Shown here: one piece after another, positions 6,759 through 15,033 of the stretch
Position numbering within the stretch: the first letter of the stretch is position 1
Layout: the number at the start of each line of letters is the position of its first letter
DNA from: Trachipleistophora hominis
Lineage: Eukaryota > Microsporidia > Pleistophoridae
Assembly (NCBI GenBank): GCA_000316135.1
Contig: JH993964.1
Coordinates: 23,135-44,399, forward strand
Direction of reading: 5' to 3'
Length of the DNA: 21,265 bases
The notes under the pieces: generated by a model
The model's database searches: none
What the model saw: only the letters and a program-made list of their open reading frames with translations
Told to the model about the DNA's origin: nothing
Translations under genes and position numbers: made by a program

Positions 6759-9701
6759 CTACGATAAACCTCTGTTCAATGGGTCTATCGTTATTAATCG
6801 TCCTTCCACTTCAAACACTAAGCATTCAAGTGAACTAAAATTTATGAAATTTGACACAACATCAATAAAAAGTGAAAGCTCTTGGTCCAATTCTCCCTTT
6901 AAAATTGACGCATGAGATTTGTCATCACATACTATCTGTAATTCTCGCAATTCTAGTTTGCTCGTCTCACCAAAATCTCTCATCATGTCATATTGTGGCT
7001 TTAAATATATTTTAAGGATTTCAAGTGATCTTCGTAATAGATCATTGATAAAAACTAAATCGAAGAAAAGATTTACGTCCACGGCTAGAACTTTCAGCTG
7101 GTATTTCAGCTCATAAAGGATCGAATAAAGTTCTTCGTATCGAAGTTCCCATGTCTTAGGGTATACTACTGAACTAACAAGGTCTAATACTTTAAGTTTT
7201 GCTGGCAAACTGATCAAGAACTCGTTGTTCAGTTTCTTTGGGCATATTTTGAGACTTCTCAAGTTCACAAGTTTTTTAAGCAGACAATAGTTTTCAGTGT
7301 TGAGGATCATAGTGGTGATTTCTAATTCTATTAGAGTATCTAACGATGTTTTTTTAAAAACGGCCGCCAAAATTATGTTAATCATCTCATTCCGTTTATC
7401 ACAAAGAGATGAAATCGGCGGAAGTTGGTTTTGTAGTAAATGATCACCCGGCTGATCCTGGTCAGGAGTACCAATGGGCAATGCTTCATTTCTACAATCA
7501 TCTGAAGGATCCTTTTCAGGAATACTAATGGGTAATTCTTCACTTCTATGGTCATCCGGCTGATTCTGGTCAAGAGTATCAATGGGTAATACTTCATTTT
7601 TATCGTAGTATTCTTCAACTAATGCTGTTATTTCTCCCGAATAGTGGTTGGTAAATTTTAAACGCTTAATATTCTTAGATTTACATAGCAATTCTATTAT
7701 TAAGGCATTATCTTCACAAATATCATGGAAATGAACCTTATTGACATCAAGAAAATCACTCATGTTAAATATAATTTTGCAATCTGATGAAAAACCTATA
7801 AACAGGCTATCTAGATGCTCAACTTTACTAATATCTATTTTTCCGCTGCACTTTCTTATTTTAAGCGTTTTGCAGTCTTTATTAATAGATATAAAGGCGC
7901 CATCGCACACTGTGATGTCACACATATCAATACACTCGTAGGTGTTAGGCAAGCAAATGGTTCTATCAAATCCCATTCTCACTAATGTGAGCGCAAGATT
8001 ATTGTTTAGGGAGCTTTGTATCTTTTCAACTTTTATTATTGTATATATCCCAAATTCTTTTTCGAGTTTTATAAATGACTTTAGATCAAATAACCCGGTG
8101 GACTGAGAAATCTCCAAATGTTGAATCCTTTTATGTAAAACAACTTTCTCGCCCGGTATAACCTCAACCTTGTTAAACAAAACCTTTGTTACATTATCAT
8201 TAATATGAACGGTGTTCTCAATCCTTGCACCCACAAGTTTTATTGACCAACGAGTAGTTTCATTCACATTAAAATCAAAACATGAGGACCGGAACGTTCC
8301 CAATGTCAAATTACAGAAACCCGCAATATTTTGTAGCACAAGATTTGCGGAAGTGTTCGTGATTTTTATACCTTTGCAGCGTTTACTTGTAATTTTAATT
8401 TGATTTTCACCGAATTGGCATCGACTTATTTCGATAAATCTGATACATTTCGGAGTCTCCAAATTCTCTGTAAATATACAATTTTGCCATGATACACCTA
8501 TTGCGTTCCCAGGAATTGTAATAATTTGCCGTGCACCAGTCTGAGGCTCCCGATCAATTATCATTACTTTGATACGATGAGGAATAGATGTAATAAAATT
8601 ATCTGAACAGCACTCACAAACTATACAATCCAAATATTTTATGTTTATAAAGGTTATAGTTGCAAGTGGTGAGGTGCATTTATAAAATTTTAGCGTTACC
8701 TTATTAACGCGTTCTAGTAAACACATGCTATTGATTATTGACAGTTTATAATTCAAAACATCTCTGCCAGATTCAAAAAAACCTCCTAAGTTCGCACTTG
8801 GCACTTCATCTATGTCAAAAATTTCTAAGCTCGTAATAGAATCGAGTAGATTTTCACGATATGATGTATTGAAATGGTCTATGTTGGTTTCAAGAAAGTT
8901 AAAATTCATTGATAAACGACAGAACAGACTACATAATGATATTTCTCTAAATGAAATATTTAAGGTGGTAAGATTAGCACTATCTTTGCCGCCAGTTATT
9001 GAGGCACTATGTACACCCTCGCTAATCAACTTTAAAGCCAAATTTGAGCGTACCACTTCAGTAAAATTTTCTTCGCTATCTGATGGTGGAAACACAAAAC
9101 TTTTAAAAGTTACCACTGAAGTATCAGCATGTGAACGCGCATCCCTGTTATACTTTAAAACACAATTAAAGAAATTAATATATCTGTAGAGATATCTGCA
9201 TATAGCATATGCAAACAAATCCTTTCTACTTGTATACGCAAAAAAACGTAATATTAGTAGTATTTCCTCCTCAGTGAAATCAGGAATGCCGTTCTTTGTA
9301 ACCACAAGCATAATTTTGAGAAAAAACGGTTTTGTAAAAGGGAGATATATGATTTTCATAGTCACACAGTTAGTTACTCTGATTAAACTACTTAGCTGTT
9401 TATTCTTCACGTGTCTAATGCCAGAGGATCGGTTATAATAAAACATGCTGATTGGATTGTACACATCTGTTCCGTTATTATGACTATCGTACAGTTTATG
9501 TCTTAATTCAAATATTCTTTGCTGCGCGAGTACTGTGGGTGGTACTTCGTCTGCATCGTATTGTTCTAAGTACTTTTGTATCGTTGTATCATTTATATCA
9601 TCAAAAACTGCGTAACTTCTCTCTAATTCACTTCCTGTGGCTTTGAACCAGAGTATATATCTCACGGTTGTTTCAACGTAACTACATAAATTTGGTAACA
9701 T
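6759..9701 (-). CDS. Large divergent leucine-rich-repeat protein
   Basis: This is a 980-residue protein from the ATG at 9701 (a TTG two codons upstream is unlikely as a start). Residues 1 to about 230 are a non-repeat N-terminal region without an obvious signal peptide. From about 240 to 690 there are irregular LRR-like segments of the form LxxLxIxxx or IKxLxCIxC, rich in Ile, Asn, Lys and Cys. Residues about 700-753 are three tandem copies of an 18-residue Pro/Asp unit (LPI..pdq.qp.dh). LRR-like segments return at about 770-960, with the pattern LRSLKICPKKL...LKVLDL. The family is the lineage-specific microsporidian LRR proteins, thought to act in protein-protein contact; the partner cannot be told from sequence. 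Base composition is far more AT-rich than that of NSF. LRR assignment is from pattern only and no repeat is canonical throughout. Confidence 0.8.
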   Translation of the reverse strand: MLPNLCSYVETTVRYILWFKATGSELERSYAVFDDINDTTIQKYLEQYDADEVPPTVLAQQRIFELRHKLYDSHNNGTDVYNPISMFYYNRSSGIRHVKNKQLSSLIRVTNCVTMKIIYLPFTKPFFLKIMLVVTKNGIPDFTEEEILLILRFFAYTSRKDLFAYAICRYLYRYINFFNCVLKYNRDARSHADTSVVTFKSFVFPPSDSEENFTEVVRSNLALKLISEGVHSASITGGKDSANLTTLNISFREISLCSLFCRLSMNFNFLETNIDHFNTSYRENLLDSITSLEIFDIDEVPSANLGGFFESGRDVLNYKLSIINSMCLLERVNKVTLKFYKCTSPLATITFINIKYLDCIVCECCSDNFITSIPHRIKVMIIDREPQTGARQIITIPGNAIGVSWQNCIFTENLETPKCIRFIEISRCQFGENQIKITSKRCKGIKITNTSANLVLQNIAGFCNLTLGTFRSSCFDFNVNETTRWSIKLVGARIENTVHINDNVTKVLFNKVEVIPGEKVVLHKRIQHLEISQSTGLFDLKSFIKLEKEFGIYTIIKVEKIQSSLNNNLALTLVRMGFDRTICLPNTYECIDMCDITVCDGAFISINKDCKTLKIRKCSGKIDISKVEHLDSLFIGFSSDCKIIFNMSDFLDVNKVHFHDICEDNALIIELLCKSKNIKRLKFTNHYSGEITALVEEYYDKNEVLPIDTLDQNQPDDHRSEELPISIPEKDPSDDCRNEALPIGTPDQDQPGDHLLQNQLPPISSLCDKRNEMINIILAAVFKKTSLDTLIELEITTMILNTENYCLLKKLVNLRSLKICPKKLNNEFLISLPAKLKVLDLVSSVVYPKTWELRYEELYSILYELKYQLKVLAVDVNLFFDLVFINDLLRRSLEILKIYLKPQYDMMRDFGETSKLELRELQIVCDDKSHASILKGELDQELSLFIDVVSNFINFSSLECLVFEVEGRLITIDPLNRGLS
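7442..7603 (-). repeat. 54-bp in-frame tandem repeat, three copies, in LRR gene
   Basis: Three copies with a period of exactly 54 bp are seen at the anchors ATGGGCAATGCTTCATTTCT (7474), ATGGGTAATTCTTCACTTCT (7528) and ATGGGTAATACTTCATTTTT (7582) on the plus strand. They encode an 18-residue Pro/Asp/Gln-rich unit. The period is a multiple of three, so copy number can change without breaking the frame. Confidence 0.85.
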
Positions 9702-11219
9702 GCTCAAAAATTATTTTGCTTATTTATACAATGTGATTAACCATTTATGGAAATAAATGATTCTGTAGTACGCTCTGGTTTAAAAGTTGAGACAATTTCT
9801 AATAAACATTGACGGTGTGTATATCTCATTTAAAAATATTACTAGGCAGATTAAAAATGTTCTACTGTATTTTTTAGGTAAATACTTGTTGGGATGCAAA
9901 AAAACTCAAATACCCGGAATGTCTAAAAATTTATATTTTGTTAGATACTACATGAAATGTTGATGATAGAGGCACTAATTTATTGATTTTTTTATAAGTG
10001 TCCATCCGTTAATGAATTACTTAATAACTTAGTAAAATGAGACAGAACTATATTTTAAACCGATTTTTCGCCTATCTTCATCATATAAGAACGTTTACCA
10101 GGGCCAGAACATCCAAACGTAAATAATACTAAAGATTGGCCGCTGTAGTACACACAATAATATTGTTATACGTTGTGTATTCTGATATGGAATGGCAGTC
10201 GAAATTAAGTTTATTTGCAAACAGATGTTAATTTTAAAACCAACATAAGTATAAAAAGATAACTCGCAGGATGATCGACCAATTCATGTTAAAAATTTAA
10301 AAATTTTTATTTTAAACTTTTCTCACAAATAAAAACTTTGTGTTGTCACGCATTTAATGTTTTGAAAATCATTCATATGTTTTTACGAATAATAATATCC
10401 AAAAAATATTGTAACCAATTAGGATTAATTTTTTACTTCCTCCAAAAATACAGGCAGAAAAAAAATAGCACATGTACAAGGGAATTAAAAATAGAAAAGA
10501 ATAATTTTTATTAAATTTATACAGCAATAACCTCAGTCTTTTGGCGCATTTCGTGCCATGGCAATTTTCAGACTTTCCATTCAGAACCGCTTAGGGCATA
10601 TACGTCCCACGCTATGATCAACACTATATACATGATGTAAAGTTGCTTATATTTTACTTTACAATATATTTTTAACGAATTCTTCGTTTTTAAATCTGAG
10701 TTTCAAATGCCTAAACGAAAGGTGCTGCGGTAGTATACGTTTAACACGATACGGAACATGTTAAACGGAGTGGTTCAACTAATGACCCTGTATTTAATTT
10801 TTCACATAAGATTGAACTAAACATACGTTTTTGGTGATACGTAAAATTTGTAATCAACGTTTAAAATTTTTACTTTTTTATTTGGAAATAGAAATCGTAT
10901 AGTAATAACATTTTATCAACGAGTTAAACGTTCAGTGACCATTATTGGAAGAGTATACATACAAAAATATATTTTTAGATAGTAACAGGTTAAAAGTAAC
11001 GGGTGAAAAGTTAAATATTATTTTTGAAAAGCTTTTATTGACTTGGTTAACATATTGTCATTTTGTATCATAAATTTGAGAGATTTTGATAATACACAGC
11101 ACATTTCATCATCAAAATTAGCACAGGCAGGTGTAAAATACTAACGTGATTTGATAGCAAAACTAATGCTCGTTGCCAAGTGATAAAAGTCCGAGAATAT
11201 GATCATAAGCAGAGCAAAC
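9702..11219. other. AT-rich gene-free region upstream of the first LRR gene
   Basis: No convincing coding frame or RNA gene is present. One GC-richer patch at about 10540-10625 stands out and contains a short frame of about 25 codons open to a TGA; it may be a gene relic but is too short to name. The rest is AT-rich with frequent stops. Confidence 0.6.
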
Positions 11220-11234
11220 AAAGTTTAATAACAG
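11220..11234. repeat. Left direct repeat (TSD) of the SINE-like element
   Basis: AAAGTTTAATAACAG is repeated perfectly at 11346-11360. It brackets the element at 11235-11345 and is read as a target-site duplication. Confidence 0.75.
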
Positions 11235-11345
11235 CCATGAACCGACGGTCGTCAAGGCCACGGTCGGCGTTCAGCGCGCCAAGGGAGTTTGTTTGATGTG
11301 TGAGAAAATGTGAGGTGCTAATTAAACGGACTTTCAAGCAAAAAA
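11235..11345 (+). mobile_element. SINE-like retroposed small RNA, copy 1
   Basis: This 111-bp GC-richer segment stands in AT-rich DNA. It is flanked by a perfect 15-bp direct repeat, ends in GCAAAAAA running into the right repeat, and matches a second copy at 21042-21139 over most of its length. Shared blocks are ATGAA..., ACGGTCGT, AAG(G/A)CCA, TCAGC(G/A)CGCCA, GTGTGAG, AATTAAACG and CTTTC. Two stems are kept: GGTC(GTCAA)GGCC, and 11287-11296 with 11322-11331, where G-U pairs stand in for the pairs of the other copy. A-tail plus long direct repeat is the mark of target-primed reverse transcription. No clear Pol III A/B boxes are seen and the family is not recognised. Confidence 0.7.
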
Positions 11346-11360
11346 AAAGTTTAATAACAG
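11346..11360. repeat. Right direct repeat (TSD) of the SINE-like element
   Basis: This is a perfect copy of the 15-bp repeat at 11220-11234, preceded by the element's A-run. Confidence 0.75.
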
Positions 11361-11685
11361 AAGCTCTTTCTAAAGAGTAGTCTCGTTTTTGATTCTAATA
11401 AAATAAATTTCGCGATTATAACTAAAAAATCATCTTAAATGTGTACAAATATAAAAGTTTTATTAACTTGTAACTATATTTCATGATTTAGAAGATGTCA
11501 TAATGAAAATTAGAATGAACACTAAATATTTTTTTATTATTACTTAGTAGATTGTCATACGTATCGAGAAATTTTCTTGTTACTAGTACTTTGCCTTGAA
11601 ATTTGTTACCGCTAAATGTATTGTTTGCAAAAACTGGGATAGCGTATTCCGTTATTTTACTTAATACTAACTGCTCAGTTTTTTA
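11361..11685. other. AT-rich spacer after the SINE-like element
   Basis: No gene is seen. A perfect 6-bp hairpin CTCTTT-CT-AAAGAG occurs at 11364-11377, immediately after the right direct repeat. Confidence 0.5.
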
Positions 11686-11883
11686 CTAAGAAAGGAGATT
11701 AAACTTAAACATTCCATTAAACATGAATTCTTTCTTTCTTTTAGCTATCTCGACACTCGTTTTATCATAATTTAATCGAATCTTGCATCCATCACCAGAA
11801 TTAAATAACCCAGCCACATAAAACCAGCCAATCAACTTTCTTGATGTTTTTCTATTAGTATCCGATCGATGTGTGGTATACAA
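11686..11883 (-). pseudogene. Possible gene fragment without an ATG start
   Basis: This 65-codon open stretch has only a TTG at its 5' end, with an in-frame TGA just upstream. The encoded peptide looks protein-like (RKLIGWFYVAGLFNSGDG, then a Lys-rich end) but matches no family I recognise. It may be the remnant of a decayed gene in this accessory island, or chance. Confidence 0.2.
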
Positions 11884-11951
11884 AAATCATTATTGAAAGA
11901 AGGATAATAAGTTGTTACGTGTTATACAATGTTTAAAGTATCATTTTTATC

Positions 11952-12329
11952 ATGACTATTTCAGCCTGTGAAACGTATAAAATAAACTCTAAATTGTTGA
12001 ATATGAGATATAATTTTTCTAATGAAGACAATAAACTATTATCTTCGAAAAGTTTGAACAATACCATTACAAACGGCAACCAAACAGTAACATCTGATGG
12101 TGCATTATCAATAAAACCAAGTACTTCACAAAATAAAAGACCGATTCACTTTGTGAATGCTTATATGACTGTCGTTAGTATTTTATGTATATTATTTAAT
12201 AAATTAGCAATTCTTATTTACATATTAACAGTTCTATCCTTTTCTTTGTGGCTTTTACTAACATATCTGTTTTACTCAAGAATAAAAGAAAAAGTGATTA
12301 CTCTAAAAGCAATTTCAAACATTAGCTGA
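11952..12329 (+). CDS. Small membrane protein, unknown function
   Basis: This is a 125-codon frame from ATG to TGA. Residues 1-67 are hydrophilic, Asn/Ser/Thr-rich and probably disordered. Residues about 68-108 are strongly hydrophobic and long enough for two membrane passes forming a tight hairpin, followed by a basic tail (YSRIKEKVITLK). There is no signal peptide at the start. No family is recognised. It lies alone between the SINE-like element and the second LRR gene. The clean division into soluble N-terminus and membrane hairpin supports a real, lineage-specific gene, but no C-rich start motif is visible. Confidence 0.45.
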   Translation: MTISACETYKINSKLLNMRYNFSNEDNKLLSSKSLNNTITNGNQTVTSDGALSIKPSTSQNKRPIHFVNAYMTVVSILCILFNKLAILIYILTVLSFSLWLLLTYLFYSRIKEKVITLKAISNIS

Positions 12330-12601
12330 TCGATATATCGGGTAAATAACACATAAGAAGATCAACTACAGATTTTTGGTAATGATTCACTGATCTGAAA
12401 CATACAATGATTTAACAATAAATTAGCTTACAAATACCGATATTAACAAGAAAAATTAGATATATTGGCATCCAATAATACCAAACTATTGTTAAAATAT
12501 TTATTAAACTATAAATAATGTTTATTTCTGCATAATATATCTCATTAGCTCGAAGATCACCAACACTATGTTAATTTCACGTATTCGCTTTTACGCTATA
12601 A

Positions 12602-12880
12602 TTATATTAAAATAAACATCACAGTTGTTGACCCTGAGCCAATCTCCTTTATTTGTTCACTTAAATAAACAACTTCTATATTGCAACATGTATCGGCCCA
12701 ACAAGTATAAATAAGTAAAAATATTTTTATTGGTGAAAATTTCATTCTAAAAATTAGAAATTTGTAAAAAATATTAAGACATTTATTTTTGTTATAGGCA
12801 CCATTACAATAAATTCTATTAATTATACAAATAAAAATAATTAGAGTTGCTGTACAGTTGGTGTTTAATATAGTTAACAA
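12602..12880 (-). CDS. Doubtful small hydrophobic ORF, possibly secreted from an internal start
   Basis: The full frame is 92 codons from the ATG at 12880. An internal ATG at 12745 gives a 47-codon product beginning with MKFSPIKIFLLIYTCWA, which resembles a signal peptide and is followed by two cysteines and a short polar tail. Either could be real, or the frame could be a relic of a larger secreted protein. It sits about 90 bp past the stop of the second LRR gene on the same strand. No homology is recognised and the AT-rich codon use is not informative. Confidence 0.25.
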   Translation of the reverse strand: MLTILNTNCTATLIIFICIINRIYCNGAYNKNKCLNIFYKFLIFRMKFSPIKIFLLIYTCWADTCCNIEVVYLSEQIKEIGSGSTTVMFILI

Positions 12881-12968
12881 TCTGCGCGTGAAAAGTTGTA
12901 AAAAATTGGCGGCAATACCAATTAACTAAAATCACTTAAATTAACTTTTACTTACTGTTATATATTAA

Positions 12969-15005
12969 TTAACGACTGACCCCTTGTGACAGACGAGTCG
13001 TACACCTACGAATCTTTAAAAATATTCTTTCTTCATTATATTTTTTTACCCAATAATAATATTTAAAGAATGTTCTGGATTTTTTCGTGTACATGCGGCT
13101 CAATTCATCAATTAATTTTCTGGATCGATTTTCGTTCTCACAATCAATAATCAGAGTTTTTAAGTACCGGTATTTTTGAAAAACAATATTATCGAGCTGA
13201 TCGAAACTCCTCAATATCATAGGAAGCTGCTTAATAAAATCTTCTTCCGTTAAATACGTATTGAATTCTGCGAGCTCGTAGCCTTCGATTATTATAACTT
13301 CAACTTCAGCGAAAGCCTTCCATACGTCAGATTCTTCATAGTAAACTATGCTTGAAAACAAAAACATCCGCAAATGGAGGATTTTACACGGTAAAATTCT
13401 TATACACTCGTTTTTTATTGGATGTGGTGACGGTTTAACTGAGCTAATAATGTTCGTTCTATTCCTATGGTTAGGTTTTTTTGCTGGTCTACATCCAAAA
13501 ATATTTTTTGTACCGAATAACTGTAAATTTTTAAAACTCATTAACGATTTTTCTATTTTTTCTATAGGTATAACCAAATCAATGAATAATTTTTCCAACG
13601 AATGCTTTAGATTAAGCTCTCGCAGAAAACGTTTGCAATTTTTGTAACTATCTGATGATAGCTTCACATTGAACGTTCTTAGTGATTCCAACCTATTCAC
13701 TACCCGAATAAATCCACTCTTTATCGTCCAACAATGAATTATTAACGCTTTTACATTCCTCATACTCAAGTTACAATCTATCTTACATAAGTCCAAGTTG
13801 TAGTTGCTAGCCTCGATTTTCAAAGTTTCGAGAGCATCAAAGCTTAGCCCAAAAATTTCAGATAAGTACAAACAAGGTTCATCAGTGGAATAAATCAGAA
13901 CAAGATGTTCGATTTCGCTTCTATCAATCATCATCAAAGTTTGATACGCTTCTATGTTTTCCTTTCTAATAATAATCGATAGATATTTCAGTTTAGCACT
14001 TAATCCTGGTGAAAACATAAATGATGGCTCACCGCCGATGATGTACAGTGAAAGTTCTTGCAAACGGTATAAGTTTTTTTCATTACACACGATACGAACG
14101 TAATCGGGTGTGTTTAAGTGTAATTTACACAGATTTTCACATTTTTGTACACTAACATTGATTTGATCATAATATCGTTGTGACCTGAGTATAGGTTTTC
14201 CCCGCGCCATATCATCTTTGCACATATCGAAGCAAATTATCTTGTATAACTTGTTAAACTCAACATTTAATACTAGACTCTGCTCTGCGGTGTATTCGTT
14301 GCTATAAAAATGACAGTTTTTGAAATTCAAGTTTTCCATTTGTGTATCTTCGGCTAATTCTTTCAATAATTTTCCAGGAATTAGCATATTAATCAATTTT
14401 AACGTTTTTAATTGATTAAATTCATCAAAATTCAAGTTGGGAATAACATATTCAACTGAGAGCAGCTTACCAGCTTCTATACTGCCATGATATTCAATAC
14501 AGAGACCTGTAATACAATGAAAAATACTTTCAAAAGAACAAAAATCTAATACTTTTGCACGTTCAACATGAATATAAATTGTCAAATATAAATTTTTCGT
14601 GTTTTCAAAGATATATTTTGCATCGCTTATCGTTTCGTCACGTATAAAAATTACAAGCCCACCAGATGGCTCTGTGCTATTTACCCGTTGGGAAGAGAAA
14701 TAAAAATCATAATCTTTTGTCTCATAAACAAGTCGTTCATCCTCTAAGTATTTAGAAGGGGAAGTACTTAACTCGTTTGTCTTTTCTAATTCCTTTGAAT
14801 TTATTATCGTTTTCGATTCTAAAATGCGCTTCATCATCTTAATACGTTCATTATGGCTCTTTTGTGCAGTTGAAGTCACCAAGTAATCTTGAACTTCTGT
14901 GTAATGCCCACTTGTGTGTGCTCCCCTTTCACTTTCGTTTGTTAGAATACCAGAAATTTTCAAAAATAATTGAAAAACCGACAAGAAATTGCTAAACCAG
15001 AACAT
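12969..15005 (-). CDS. Leucine-rich-repeat protein with probable signal peptide
   Basis: This is a 678-codon frame with ATG at 15005 and TAA at 12969. Residues 1-22 (hydrophobic, with FLSVFQLFLKISGIL) look like a signal peptide or anchor, so the protein is probably secreted or surface-exposed. Residues about 30-100 are charged. LRR-like segments run from about 100 to 520 with recurring patterns such as FNQLKTLKLINM, LQELSLYII, LKYLSIIIR, LETLKIEAS and LEKLFIDLV. Another block near 565-650 (LRMFLFSS, LKTLIIDCE) is followed by a basic tail. It belongs to the same general class as the LRR gene at 6759-9701, but length, ends and N-terminus differ, so it is not a recent duplicate. Upstream on the minus strand are TATAAAAG and GGG before the ATG. 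Confidence 0.8.
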   Translation of the reverse strand: MFWFSNFLSVFQLFLKISGILTNESERGAHTSGHYTEVQDYLVTSTAQKSHNERIKMMKRILESKTIINSKELEKTNELSTSPSKYLEDERLVYETKDYDFYFSSQRVNSTEPSGGLVIFIRDETISDAKYIFENTKNLYLTIYIHVERAKVLDFCSFESIFHCITGLCIEYHGSIEAGKLLSVEYVIPNLNFDEFNQLKTLKLINMLIPGKLLKELAEDTQMENLNFKNCHFYSNEYTAEQSLVLNVEFNKLYKIICFDMCKDDMARGKPILRSQRYYDQINVSVQKCENLCKLHLNTPDYVRIVCNEKNLYRLQELSLYIIGGEPSFMFSPGLSAKLKYLSIIIRKENIEAYQTLMMIDRSEIEHLVLIYSTDEPCLYLSEIFGLSFDALETLKIEASNYNLDLCKIDCNLSMRNVKALIIHCWTIKSGFIRVVNRLESLRTFNVKLSSDSYKNCKRFLRELNLKHSLEKLFIDLVIPIEKIEKSLMSFKNLQLFGTKNIFGCRPAKKPNHRNRTNIISSVKPSPHPIKNECIRILPCKILHLRMFLFSSIVYYEESDVWKAFAEVEVIIIEGYELAEFNTYLTEEDFIKQLPMILRSFDQLDNIVFQKYRYLKTLIIDCENENRSRKLIDELSRMYTKKSRTFFKYYYWVKKYNEERIFLKIRRCTTRLSQGVSR

Positions 15006-15019
15006 AGAGTTCTCAGTTT

Positions 15020-15033
15020 CCCTTTCTTTTATA
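15020..15033 (-). promoter_or_regulatory. TATA-like and GGG motifs of the second LRR gene
   Basis: On the minus strand TATAAAAG (15033-15026) is followed by AAGGG (GGG at 15022-15020) and the ATG at 15005. The GGG may be the G-type variant of the microsporidian start-site triplet. Confidence 0.4.

Noticed and set aside
11235..11345. MITE (DNA-transposon remnant) as an explanation for the repeated element
   Set aside because: It has no terminal inverted repeats, the duplications differ in length between copies (15 and 11 bp), and the 3' end is A-rich, all of which favour retroposition.
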